Source: Lepidodermella squamata
Lineage: Eukaryota; Gastrotricha
Assembly (NCBI GenBank): GCA_047495785.1
Contig: JBLDXI010000034.1
Span: forward strand, 1,178,001 to 1,242,000
Length of the DNA: 64,000 bases
Direction of reading: 5' to 3'
Part shown: positions 21,940 to 33,333 of the stretch, piece after piece
Layout: every line of letters starts with the position of its first letter
Position numbering within the stretch: position 1 is the first letter of the stretch
Translations under genes and position numbers: made by a program
Notes under the pieces: model-generated
Told to the model about the DNA's origin: nothing
Databases searched by the model: none
The model's input: the letters and a program-made list of their open reading frames with translations, nothing else

Positions 21940-22242
21940 AGTTTACAATCATTATTTCCAATCTCAATGATATACCCATGGCATACCCCATTTAAACAAG
22001 AGAATCAACTTTTCTTAGCTCTCGATTGTGTCAAAACCCTCGCAAGCAAAAAAAAGCAGCTAGTGAGCTTAACACAAGAACCCCAAATTATATATTAGAC
22101 CCTCCCCAAGTTCAGTGATCTTTGTAACAGGCTCTCTTGAATCCAATGTAAGTATTAGGGAGGTTCAGTCGTATTCAAATATCGAAGCAAGACAGGCGGC
22201 AAAACACCGTTCAATCCATCATCTACAGCACCGGCGCGTTTC
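21940..22242 (-). pseudogene. ASB-like 3' fragment and flank
   Basis: Ends with the ASB-like SOCS-box coding segment (CAAATATCGAAGCAAGACAG region) and shares about 270 bp of flank with 37606-37890. The fragment stops where a LINE 3' end begins. Confidence 0.6.
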
Positions 22243-23014
22243 TTGCCAGCTACCTCGCCCTCGTCCGCTCGATCGCTTCCTTCGGCTGCGTCGCCTTTTC
22301 GTCCGCTGCCAAGCAACAGTTGCGCCGCCTCGACGTTCTCCAGAATAAGTGCCTGCGTGCCATGCTTAACGTACGCCTCGCTGACCGTGTTCGTATCACC
22401 GAACTCGAGCGGCGCTGTCGCCTGCCTAGCCTCTTAGAGTTTTTCCGCCAGGTTCAAGCACGCTACGCAGAGAATGCTTGCAGATATGTCCTGCCACTTG
22501 GCGAGCAGATCGAAAGCGTCCGCTTACGACCGCCGACGACGATGAAGTCGCCATTCATTCTCCATGACCGCCTGTCGTCGGGCCCGCTCCCTGTCTTCGT
22601 GACTTGATCTCCTTCTCCTCCTTCTCTCCGCCACAGTCCTTATGTTACGCCCTTTTCTTTCCGTTTCTTTTTTCTAACTGTTTATGTTATATCCGCTTAT
22701 AATTCATGTCTGCGGTCTCCTGTTCCGCCGTGCTTCAAGTTTATTTCTGTCTTCTCACCTCATCTACCACTAGCATTCCTCTTATCCTTCACCTTCTCCT
22801 TGACCGTTAAACCTTACGCAGCCAATAATTTCGCTCATTTGCCTCCCCAATAGTGTAGTCCGTGCACTGTCTAAGACAAGCGCGTGTCCCTGTTGTGCCG
22901 GCGCCTTATTTGTCATGTCTGTTTGTTGTTGTTGGTTTTATTTTGCTTTAAAATTTATTAACTGTACATGTCGGATGAGGACAATAAAAAAGATTTTCGT
23001 TCGTTCGTTCGTTG
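22243..23014 (+). mobile_element. 5'-truncated LINE, 3' end with TTCG tail
   Basis: A broken frame encodes the C-terminal part of a LINE ORF2, with RRLDVLQNKCLRAMLNVRLA and LPSLLEFFRQVQARYAENAC, the post-reverse-transcriptase region seen in CR1/Jockey-type elements. A 400 bp pyrimidine-rich 3' UTR follows and ends in AATAAAAAAG and a (TTCG)n microsatellite at about 22997-23014, the kind of tail such LINEs carry. The catalytic RT part is missing. Confidence 0.75.
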
Positions 23015-23967
23015 TCGTTTCGAAGAATCCAGTTCTGCCCCGCGGCAAATAGTATTACGCATTTTACGATAGGTACTGCCGTTGCGTGTGAAAAGGTTAC
23101 CCCGGCGCTACCACGGCGATACTACAATCGTTCAATTCGTGCCTCGTTCAATGCCGTAAATTGGGTGAAATTCACGAAAGAAAGAGGCAAGATTGCTTAC
23201 AAATTATTTCAAGTTTCATATTATTTTGTGAAACTCTGTGATATCAGATGCGTAAGTTCGCCAAAATCAATATTACCTGATCAATTTCGCAATAAAAATA
23301 ATCAGAGCTTGAAAACTTGCAGAGATGACGCACCAGGTGCGTAGGAAATTTTGGGAAAAGTAGGCAATTTTGGCTTGGGAAACAGTCAAAAGTTGAAGAA
23401 AGTGGTAGTTTAGTAGGAAATTTCAAAATCGGCGCGTAGAATCCCGCAGGTTTACCAGCTCTGAAAATAATTAATGAAAAATGAAGCTAATAGGTTTGTG
23501 AATCTCCGTTGAATTTCAAGAATTCTTTCAAAAATTATTTTCACATTATGGATTATACTTTCTTAATGCTCCATTGAAGAAACTCACTATAGCTATAACC
23601 CCAACCACAGCTCATTAATTTTGACTGGGGAAATCATGAATATGCAAATGAGGGCACTGGTTAGCAGTAATTTCATCGAATGACCCGGATGTATGGGTTT
23701 TTTCAATAATATAATTATTTCTTCATAGCCTAAAGGCCCATATGCCGGCTGTATCTGCGATTGAATATTAAATTTTCTGAGGTTACTGTCGTTGCGAATT
23801 CGAGTGGTGTTCATTAGAACGCGCACTTCTGATATTTTTCAAAACAATTTTCTGGCTGCTTATTATTTTGGCTCTGGCAACATCGTCGGATATTTCAACA
23901 CGTCAACGCGATTACACCACTACTACTATCGAACTTCCCGAGCACGTGGCAATACTACAATCTATGA
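23015..23967. other. No gene recognised
   Basis: Upstream flank of a LINE ORF1. A GGCCCATATGCCGGCTGT string at about 23727 recurs at 25306 and 27946, otherwise nothing notable. Confidence 0.3.
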
Positions 23968-24978
23968 ATGGCGTCTGGCTCTGCAAAGAAAACAAGCCCT
24001 TATAAAATAACAGGCCCTTCAACGACTGCACGCAAGTACTATAACAAACTCGATATCGAAGACCAGAAATACCTACTTCAAAACATTGGTATGGATGGTG
24101 TTAAAGAGGTACTCATGGTAGCTGATCACTTCCTCGACGAGGTCGCGACTCTAGATCCTGTCATGACCGATCTTCTGATTGGTATTATCGAAGCAAACGA
24201 AATCCGGGGGAGATACAACGAAATCAAGAGGAAGAAATCGAGAAGAACTGCAGAGACCCAAACCGACTGCCCTGAGCAACCGCCGGCAACGTGCAAATCC
24301 ACGCAAACGATTGAAGAAACACGGCCCAAACCAACGGTGCCGAAGAAGCAAATGACTGAAAAGATATTGGTGAAGACCGACCCGAAATGCGATCAGAAAC
24401 AACTGTGGTCAAGAATAGTGGCTGCGGCACCGGACGTCGACTTCAAGGGCTGCAAGCAGACGGCAGACATGCTGGAAATTCGTCTCGTTTCGAGCGATAA
24501 ATCTGCTCAGCTCTGTCAGAAGTTGGCATTGGACGGGGCCAAAGTCATTCCGCAACGACCGGCTAAATACCGAATCGTTCTGACCAACTTTGATGCGAAT
24601 GCCGTCACGGCGAGCCACATTACGGCTGTCTTTGGCGACAAACTGGCTAAGACTGTTACCCTTCGAGGCAACCAGTTGATGTTCGAACTAACTGACTACG
24701 ATCTAGCTGAACGAGCTGTTAAGAATGGCCTGACTGCGAAACCTTTTCTGCTGCGTTTTCGATGGTTTGTCGTTAAGACCCCTGAAGTTATTCAATGCTT
24801 TCGCTGCCAACGATACGGCCACATGGCGCGAAGCTGTTCAGAAGAAGAACGTTGTTTGAGATGTGGTCGGCAACACAACGTGATGATGTGCGTTCGGGCT
24901 GTTAGCTGCTGCAATTGCGGTGGTAAGCATGCCGCGAACTCGAGGGAATGCCCTCTGCGCCTGCCTTCGGCGGGCTGA
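23968..24978 (+). CDS. LINE ORF1 (gag-like, zinc-knuckle protein)
   Basis: Open frame of 336 aa. The C-terminal third carries a row of zinc knuckles: CFRCQRYGHMARSC, CLRCGRQHNVMMC and CCNCGGKHAANSREC. The preceding region (about residues 190-270, with YRIVLTNFD and RFRWFVVK) resembles the RRM-like part of Jockey/CR1-type ORF1 proteins, which bind the element RNA. N-terminal residues 100-130 are basic and threonine-rich. No ORF2 with reverse transcriptase follows, so this copy is incomplete. The region after it (24979-25300) is GC-rich and unrecognised. Confidence 0.8.
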   Translation: MASGSAKKTSPYKITGPSTTARKYYNKLDIEDQKYLLQNIGMDGVKEVLMVADHFLDEVATLDPVMTDLLIGIIEANEIRGRYNEIKRKKSRRTAETQTDCPEQPPATCKSTQTIEETRPKPTVPKKQMTEKILVKTDPKCDQKQLWSRIVAAAPDVDFKGCKQTADMLEIRLVSSDKSAQLCQKLALDGAKVIPQRPAKYRIVLTNFDANAVTASHITAVFGDKLAKTVTLRGNQLMFELTDYDLAERAVKNGLTAKPFLLRFRWFVVKTPEVIQCFRCQRYGHMARSCSEEERCLRCGRQHNVMMCVRAVSCCNCGGKHAANSRECPLRLPSAG

Positions 24979-25970
24979 AACGGAAACTGCACGTGGGAAA
25001 TTGTGATTTCGAAAGAAATTGCAATTTCAAGACGGGTCGAGTGGTAACTGGGATTTCTAACGAAATCCTAGTTGCCACTGCTCAAAATTCGGGAAAATTA
25101 AGGATGGGATAGTTGGGATTCCTTGGCGGGGTTGCCCTGGTTGGGTGGAGACGGGGGTTGGTTAAGCTGGTCCCGCCCGGCAGTGATGACCCACGCCTGA
25201 TCCGTCGTCTGTGATCTCACGATTGCAGTGGCGCTGTAGGGACCGCACTTGATTGGTCCGGTCGGCGCGGCTCTCTGAGCCAAATGCCCCAGTAGGTTAG
25301 GGGGGGGCCCATATGCCGGCTGTTGGAGATGCTAGAGGTTGCTTTATTGGCACCCCGAGGGCTCAAGTACCCATGGCTTGCCAGGCAAAACCTGGCGAGG
25401 GCTCCGATAGTACCCGGAAAACGGGTACCTTGAACCTGTCTCCTACTTTTGAAATATATCAGAAACAAAACTTCAAGTCAAATTTGATGGTTTTCATGCT
25501 TAAAGGTGCGTTTCTTTTTAGCCGTGTCACAATTCTTCTTAATGGGCCATAATTCTCCATAATGATGGGCTACTAAGGCTATCCTAAATGATGCATTGCG
25601 GCTGTTCGGAATGAGCCTTGAAAACAGTCTTAATGAACCTCTGTAGCTATGAAATTTTCACTAGGGAATACGGGTTTTCAAAAACCGCTGAACAAAAAAC
25701 CAGCGGAACAAAAAGCAAGATGCGTTGTAATGTTTACTTTTTGTACAGCGCCATGTACAACTGAAGTCCTACCCATTACCAGCCAAGATGGCTGATTGCA
25801 CGACCTTTGGTTTGGTCTCCATGCAATTATCGAGAGAGTTATCGAGGGAACACTGTAAAATGTAGAACGTTAGAAATGAAATAGCTGCCGCTTCTTGTTA
25901 TAGGCATCTTCTTCCCCTCGGCACTTTTCAAAGACGGACAAAATCGTTATCACAGTCACAAACAAAACAG

Positions 25971-27931
25971 TATACCGTATATCGTTAGCGACGCGCCAAA
26001 ACAACCACTTTACTATTTTTAGATCATAATATGAAATTACGATCGGCCCCATCGGCGGCGGAACGTAAATGGCATATTACGATTTTTGGTGAACGTAATG
26101 GTTTTTAACGACGTAGCCGTGGTTCACTTGTACGATCTGAACGTATAATTACTGAACGTACAAATTATTACGACCGGCGCGTAAAGTTTAATAACGATTT
26201 TGGCGTAAAAGCAAACAGCGATTCGAATGTAAGATTTGGTACAATTCGATAGTAACAATAGAATACAGCCTCGACGTAAATGCGATGTACCATTCGATAG
26301 TAACGTTTTTTTACGTTTGAAGGTAAATAAAATATACGATCGGCTCACACTACTTACAAATTCGGCGTGTTTCCATTCATGATCCAGAGACGCCGTAATA
26401 CAACGTGTAATACAAGATCAAAATAATATGTGTTTCGATATACTTATATACTAAAACCATTTATAAAAGAAGCATGCTTCATCTTACGTTTACACTTGAA
26501 AAGATAACAAGCATCATACCGAATAATTTGCATTGCTTTGATGACATACGATTTCAGAAAATGCAGTCCTCCTTTGCAATTTCATCAGAATATCAGCGAA
26601 TTATTATAATTTTTTAATTAAAGTTGAAATAGACTTTACGTGTCATCGAATGACGGAAAAAGTCGTCAAGGTTATAATAGATGAACATTGCTGCTATTTT
26701 ACGTTGTCCGCTGATGACAATCTATTTACCAGCCTTCTTAATCGAGCACAGGCAAAATTCAACCTTCCGGTGGGACAGTTTTACTGGTTCGACGGTACAC
26801 ATGTCGTACCAATAGCCGACGAAGAGGATTTGATTGCTGTGGCTCATGCCTCCAGTAAGCCCACCTTGGTAGCTGGGCCTGCGGTGACGTTGCGACCACT
26901 TCATCGCCAAGCTACTATGGAGATATTCGCAATCAACCCAGCTGACGTGAGGCAACGGCCAGCGGTCATGTCGTGGGCCAAACGACAGGCCGAGTCTGTT
27001 GATGCCGTTACGAAAAGTTTTTCTTCCATGTCCATCTCAACACCAACTCCGGCTCCACCAGCATTACCTACTTGCTCAACTCCCGTTTTTTCCTCACCTC
27101 CACCTGTCGCCACTACATCAACCAGTGGACCCTTTCCAGGGTGGGAGCCTTCTCTCAGCGGTGGAAAAATTGGAGGCAAACCGCACGCGCCGTACACGCC
27201 GAGCGATGACTACCACGCCCGAAAATTATGTTTACACCTTATAAAAAATTGTCATAACACCGCTTGGGTGAAGTTCATCGCTGAAGAGGATGAACGTAAA
27301 CAATTTTTAGAAGATCATTTTCCTGGAAAGTCGTGGGCCGATTTATTCGGTAGCCGTGAAAACACGGCCGTTGCTGCGCGCGCTAATCTTTTTAAAAACG
27401 AAGCGCAACTTGCCATGAAAATGGGTCTTTAGGTGTTCAATGGCATCTAGGAACAATGACAAAGCATAATCAGAAGAGGTATAATGCATTTTTCATTTTT
27501 GTTATTATAAAACTTAGATAATTTTTGAATAATTGAATTATCTGGCAATGGCCGCTAACGAACCAGCAAAAAGTTGCAATTCCCTGAAAGTTGTTTGCCT
27601 TGCGTCAATTTGTTATTTTTGCAGTGCTTTATACCTTGGAGGAGGCGCGTGTCATTTTGAAAATGGAGGACAGCAAGTCCAAGAGGCGGGAAGCGGCGTT
27701 GAATCAACCTAGGCACCCGAATAAGCGGTTTGCTCCAACAAAGGATACGCCTCAAAAACACATAGCTGGTTATCGGCTGACTTGCCAGCTTTGTTTGAGC
27801 ACTTTCGCTCAACTGGGTGGTTTGAGGGCTTATCTAAAAAAGAGCTTAAAAAAATTGTGAATGTGCTATCTACTGATGATGTTAACAAGTTGATATTATG
27901 GGCTAAAAACGAGATCAAAAAAGAGAAGGCG
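25971..27931 (+). mobile_element. Left-end-only copy of the PB1/DDE transposon
   Basis: Same left terminal repeat (ATATCGTTAGCGACGCGCC) and ORF1 as the long copy at 28611, but cut off inside the second gene and without a right end. It is a product of the tandem duplication, not a separate insertion. Confidence 0.85.
26650..27432 (+). CDS. Transposon ORF1, PB1-like domain (duplicate copy)
   Basis: 260 aa, identical to the protein at 29290-30072; see that entry for domains. It lies in the truncated first unit of the tandem duplication, so if expressed it would do so without the transposase. Confidence 0.6.
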   Translation: MTEKVVKVIIDEHCCYFTLSADDNLFTSLLNRAQAKFNLPVGQFYWFDGTHVVPIADEEDLIAVAHASSKPTLVAGPAVTLRPLHRQATMEIFAINPADVRQRPAVMSWAKRQAESVDAVTKSFSSMSISTPTPAPPALPTCSTPVFSSPPPVATTSTSGPFPGWEPSLSGGKIGGKPHAPYTPSDDYHARKLCLHLIKNCHNTAWVKFIAEEDERKQFLEDHFPGKSWADLFGSRENTAVAARANLFKNEAQLAMKMGL

Positions 27932-27940
27932 CTCTTTTTA

Positions 27941-30571
27941 GGGGGGGCCCATATGCCGGCTGTTGGAGATGCTAGAGGTTGCTTTATTGGCACCCCGAGG
28001 GCTCAAGTACCCATGGCTTGCCAGGCAAAACCTGGCGAGGGCTCCGATAGTACCCGGAAAACGGGTACCTTGAACCTGTCTCCTACTTTTGAAATATATC
28101 AGAAACAAAACTTCAAGTCAAATTTGATGGTTTTCATGCTTAAAGGTGCGTTTCTTTTTAGCCGTGTCACAATTCTTCTTAATGGGCCATAATTCTCCAT
28201 AATGATGGGCTACTAAGGCTATCCTAAATGATGCATTGCGGCTGTTCGGAATGAGCCTTGAAAACAGTCTTAATGAACCTCTGTAGCTATGAAATTTTCA
28301 CTAGGGAATACGGGTTTTCAAAAACCGCTGAACAAAAAACCAGCGGAACAAAAAGCAAGATGCGTTGTAATGTTTACTTTTTGTACAGCGCCATGTACAA
28401 CTGAAGTCCTACCCATTACCAGCCAAGATGGCTGATTGCACGACCTTTGGTTTGGTCTCCATGCAATTATCGAGAGAGTTATCGAGGGAACACTGTAAAA
28501 TGTAGAACGTTAGAAATGAAATAGCTGCCGCTTCTTGTTATAGGCATCTTCTTCCCCTCGGCACTTTTCAAAGACGGACAAAATCGTTATCACAGTCACA
28601 AACAAAACAGTATACCGTATATCGTTAGCGACGCGCCAAAACAACCACTTTACTATTTTTAGATCATAATATGAAATTACGATCGGCCCCATCGGCGGCG
28701 GAACGTAAATGGCATATTACGATTTTTGGTGAACGTAATGGTTTTTAACGACGTAGCCGTGGTTCACTTGTACGATCTGAACGTATAATTACTGAACGTA
28801 CAAATTATTACGACCGGCGCGTAAAGTTTAATAACGATTTTGGCGTAAAAGCAAACAGCGATTCGAATGTAAGATTTGGTACAATTCGATAGTAACAATA
28901 GAATACAGCCTCGACGTAAATGCGATGTACCATTCGATAGTAACGTTTTTTTACGTTTGAAGGTAAATAAAATATACGATCGGCTCACACTACTTACAAA
29001 TTCGGCGTGTTTCCATTCATGATCCAGAGACGCCGTAATACAACGTGTAATACAAGATCAAAATAATATGTGTTTCGATATACTTATATACTAAAACCAT
29101 TTATAAAAGAAGCATGCTTCATCTTACGTTTACACTTGAAAAGATAACAAGCATCATACCGAATAATTTGCATTGCTTTGATGACATACGATTTCAGAAA
29201 ATGCAGTCCTCCTTTGCAATTTCATCAGAATATCAGCGAATTATTATAATTTTTTAATTAAAGTTGAAATAGACTTTACGTGTCATCGAATGACGGAAAA
29301 AGTCGTCAAGGTTATAATAGATGAACATTGCTGCTATTTTACGTTGTCCGCTGATGACAATCTATTTACCAGCCTTCTTAATCGAGCACAGGCAAAATTC
29401 AACCTTCCGGTGGGACAGTTTTACTGGTTCGACGGTACACATGTCGTACCAATAGCCGACGAAGAGGATTTGATTGCTGTGGCTCATGCCTCCAGTAAGC
29501 CCACCTTGGTAGCTGGGCCTGCGGTGACGTTGCGACCACTTCATCGCCAAGCTACTATGGAGATATTCGCAATCAACCCAGCTGACGTGAGGCAACGGCC
29601 AGCGGTCATGTCGTGGGCCAAACGACAGGCCGAGTCTGTTGATGCCGTTACGAAAAGTTTTTCTTCCATGTCCATCTCAACACCAACTCCGGCTCCACCA
29701 GCATTACCTACTTGCTCAACTCCCGTTTTTTCCTCACCTCCACCTGTCGCCACTACATCAACCAGTGGACCCTTTCCAGGGTGGGAGCCTTCTCTCAGCG
29801 GTGGAAAAATTGGAGGCAAACCGCACGCGCCGTACACGCCGAGCGATGACTACCACGCCCGAAAATTATGTTTACACCTTATAAAAAATTGTCATAACAC
29901 CGCTTGGGTGAAGTTCATCGCTGAAGAGGATGAACGTAAACAATTTTTAGAAGATCATTTTCCTGGAAAGTCGTGGGCCGATTTATTCGGTAGCCGTGAA
30001 AACACGGCCGTTGCTGCGCGCGCTAATCTTTTTAAAAACGAAGCGCAACTTGCCATGAAAATGGGTCTTTAGGTGTTCAATGGCATCTAGGAACAATGAC
30101 AAAGCATAATCAGAAGAGGTATAATGCATTTTTCATTTTTGTTATTATAAAACTTAGATAATTTTTGAATAATTGAATTATCTGGCAATGGCCGCTAACG
30201 AACCAGCAAAAAGTTGCAATTCCCTGAAAGTTGTTTGCCTTGCGTCAATTTGTTATTTTTGCAGTGCTTTATACCTTGGAGGAGGCGCGTGTCATTTTGA
30301 AAATGGAGGACAGCAAGTCCAAGAGGCGGGAAGCGGCGTTGAATCAACCTAGGCACCCGAATAAGCGGTTTGCTCCAACAAAGGATACGCCTCAAAAACA
30401 CATAGCTGGTTATCGGCTGACTTGCCAGCTTTGTTTGAGCACTTTCGCTCAACTGGGTGGTTTGAGGGCTTATCTAAAAAAGAGCTTAAAAAAATTGTGA
30501 ATGTGCTATCTACTGATGATGTTAACAAGTTGATATTATGGGCTAAAAACGAGATCAAAAAAGAGAAGGCG
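27941..30571. repeat. Tandem duplication, second unit (2631 bp)
   Basis: Second unit of the direct duplication; continues without a break into the rest of the transposon at 30572. Confidence 0.92.
29290..30072 (+). CDS. Transposon ORF1, PB1-like domain protein
   Basis: 260 aa. Residues about 4-75 look like a PB1 domain: a basic start VVKVIIDE, helix SLLNRAQAKFNLP, then YWFDGTHVVPIADEEDLIAV, which matches the PB1 acidic D-x-D/E-G...DEEDL motif used for pairing with other PB1 domains. A proline- and serine-rich linker (about 125-180) leads to a conserved-looking C-terminal block (ARKLCLHLIKNC, KFIAEEDERKQFLEDHFPGK) that I do not recognise. It sits between the left terminal repeat and the transposase, so it may be an accessory protein for transposition or the first exons of a larger product. 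The PB1 call is by eye. Confidence 0.6.
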   Translation: MTEKVVKVIIDEHCCYFTLSADDNLFTSLLNRAQAKFNLPVGQFYWFDGTHVVPIADEEDLIAVAHASSKPTLVAGPAVTLRPLHRQATMEIFAINPADVRQRPAVMSWAKRQAESVDAVTKSFSSMSISTPTPAPPALPTCSTPVFSSPPPVATTSTSGPFPGWEPSLSGGKIGGKPHAPYTPSDDYHARKLCLHLIKNCHNTAWVKFIAEEDERKQFLEDHFPGKSWADLFGSRENTAVAARANLFKNEAQLAMKMGL

Positions 30572-32662
30572 AGCAAAAAAAGGCCTAACTCGATGGAGGT
30601 TGATCCCAAAAACTATTAAGAGTAGGCATCTTTTTCCGAGCTTGATTTATATTATTTTATTTTTTTAGATGAAAAATTTAAAACGCAAATTAGACGAGGC
30701 GACGCGCCAACTATACGACCTTTCCATCCTTGACTTTCATGATGATGAAACGGCGAGCGATGTCTCAGATCCTGACCCATCCAGGTTTTCGGACAACGAG
30801 ACAACTGGCATGACATTAGAAGAGTTTGATCAAGTTCCGCGACTGCTCAATCCGGCTAAAAAGCAGAAACGCTCAGAGAAAAGGGATAGGTCCAAAATAT
30901 GCAGAGCGAAGGGCGAGGTTTATACCTCGCGCGACTCTGGTATCGTCAGAGCGGCTCGACTTTCTACATTTGTGAAGTGTAAACGTTGTGCAAATTATTG
31001 TTCTGAATTCGATAAAAATTCCCTTGATGCAATTTATAGAGAATTTCGTTTATCTGGCAACCTTGAGGGACAAAAGGCTTTTGTTCACCGTTATGTGGAG
31101 AAAGGTGAAAAAAACCAAAGAATGAAGTACCATTTACCCGGCAATTTTTCCAAATAAAAAAAATCCGTAGAAAAAATTCCTGTATGTGCTACTTTTTTTC
31201 AAAATGCGCTGGGTATCAAGCGGCAATTTGTGAGGTCCACTTTAGCAAACCTCGGCCCGCTAGGATTGCCTCGACCTGATCAGCGAGGACGCCATGGTAA
31301 TATCAAGCGTAAAATTTCGAATATTCAAATGGAACATGTTGTGGCGCATATTAAGTCTATTCCAAAAACACCAAGCCATTGGTGTCGAAAAAATTCTTCC
31401 AAAATTTATTCGCACGAAGAAACCACAAAATCTGCACTGTATCGCAAGTATCTAGCATATTGCGAGGAAAACCCAACGGGAGAAACACCTCTTGGTCTCA
31501 CTTCTTACAAACGGATTCTCCGCGAAGCGTTTCCGGATTTTGGTCTGAAACCACTGGCCAAGGACAAATGCACCCTGTGCCGGAAATACCGCTCGCTGCC
31601 CTTGCACAAGCGACATCAAAAGCGAGAACGGATTTATAAAGCTCATCGACATGACGTAAATACATCAAGGCGGTCGAGAGACTTCGACAAAAAGTACTCA
31701 AAAAGCTCCAATGGCGAAGTTGTTATGATCCAATTTGACCTGGAAGCAAAGCTGATGAGTCCTGCTCACGACATTCCTTACAAACGGAAGCTTGCTACTT
31801 CAAATTTCAGTATATTTCGAAATGTCATTGATACTATATTTATTTTAACAATTTAATTTAAAATTTTTATAGCGATTTACGACGTTGTGTCCAAGGAGTG
31901 CTATTGTTTTTTATTCGACGAATTTGAAGCAACTGCTCAGGTAACTCAGGTTTCTCAGGTAACAAGAGTCAATACGTTGCGAATGCCTTATTCTACGCAT
32001 TATTCAACTCCAAACTGGAGAATATATATCAAAGGTTTTTCATACCCGGCCACACTATGATGGAATGTGATGCCATGCACTCCCTAATCGAACGATGCGC
32101 CAAGCGGAGAAATTACCCCATAACTCACTGCTTTGATTGGCGTTCGATTGCTTTAGCTGCTCGGCCTTCACAGCCGTTTATAATCAAAGACATGTATCAC
32201 GAAGATTTCTATGATTTCAAAAAGACTCCGAATTTCACCTCGCGATTGCGGAAGTTGGTCAGAACCGAAAAAACATCGAGTTTGGCGGTGCCTTGGAGCG
32301 AAGGCCGCTGGTTCTGGTTCAGCAAGCTGAGGCCAGATAAGTTTTTCGTTCGAGAAGGCTACGAACCCCATTGCCCGTGGAAGGTGTATGTCGCTAGAAC
32401 GTCTGCTAAACCGAAAGGTCCTCCAACAAAATCATACCCAAAGCCACGAGGAGTCACAGCCGCCCTTAAGAATGACCTACTGGAAATGCTGGACATGGGC
32501 ATTATCCCAGAAACTTACGAGGATCATATTGAATCATTACCTTTTGTTGACGGAGATGAGGCCACTACTGCTGGGAAGAAACGTAAAACTGCCTTGCCTT
32601 CGGGAAAGCCGAGAAAGCGCGCAAGAAATGCATTTGATAGCGAAGACTCCGATGATGACTGA
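30422..32662 (+). pseudogene. DDE-type transposase, broken
   Basis: Pieces in order: helical segment FEHFRSTGWFEGLSKKELKK (30422), donor after ME, acceptor before MKNLKRKLDE (30669), an acidic region, KCKRCANYC, then after one in-frame TAA (31155) VCATFFQNALGIKRQFV, CTLCRKYRSL, the first catalytic-type Asp in MIQFDLEAKL, YKRKL, a spliced join to TIYDVVSKECYCFLFDE, and finally FFIPGHTMMECDAMHSLIER and a basic C-terminus ending in DSEDSDDD. The GHT-x-ME-x-D-x-x-HSxIE motif marks a transposase family abundant in aphid, beetle and cnidarian genomes; the superfamily name is uncertain. About 40-50 residues expected between FLFDE and GNKSQYVANAL, including the second catalytic Asp (SDNC-x-x-QN), are missing at about 31935-31965. 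Stop plus deletion make it inactive. Confidence 0.75.
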
Positions 32663-33333
32663 AATCTGTCTAGTTTTCATTTTGAATTTTTCATAACAAA
32701 TAAAAAATGGGCGAGATCTTACGTGCTCTTATTAACATTGAAATTATTTAAAAAGAAGCAGCAGATAAAAACACGGTCAATTAAGAATCAGGTATTACGA
32801 TTTCCCTTTGACGGAGATCGACGGAGAACAACGAATGGCATTGCGGTTTAATTGGACGTGAAGTTTGAGCGTGTTTTATTAATGTTTCAAACGTAATTCT
32901 ATTTTACGATTTGAAGGTATCAGGTATCTACGTCTAGAAGGTACAGATCTGTTACGCTCAAATCGTATCAGTTGAGTACCGCCCGATGGTACCTAACCAA
33001 CACGTTCCTATCGTATTAGATATTTACCGCGCGATGGTGATTTCATTTTACGGGTGCAACGTACTTTCAAAGTACGATGTGAACGTACCTAATGTTACAG
33101 CTTAGTTGTGGTTTTAGCTTACGATACTAACGTAGTTGATATTTACATTTCTAACGTATTTGCATCGTACTTCCGATTACGCTTTTGTAGTAAAAAAGGG
33201 TACGTTACGAACGTAAAAACGGTTTACATTCAACCCCCAGAAAAGCCTAACGTACTTCATCATTACGTCAGGCTCCTAAAATACGATCGAATGAGTCATC
33301 TAAGTGGTTGTTTTGGCGCGTCGCTAACGATAT

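Larger units (their letters stand above)
25301..27931. repeat. Tandem duplication, first unit (2631 bp)
   Basis: Appears identical, at an offset of 2640 bp, to 27941-30571. The unit holds about 670 bp of flank plus the left third of a DNA transposon (left terminal inverted repeat from about 25971). Nine bases at 27932-27940 separate the units. Every translated frame compared is identical between units. Confidence 0.92.

Noticed and set aside
25301-30571. LTR retrotransposon with 2.6 kb direct repeats as LTRs
   Set aside because: The repeats are adjacent, contain coding frames and one transposon end, and no gag-pol lies between them. A tandem duplication explains them.
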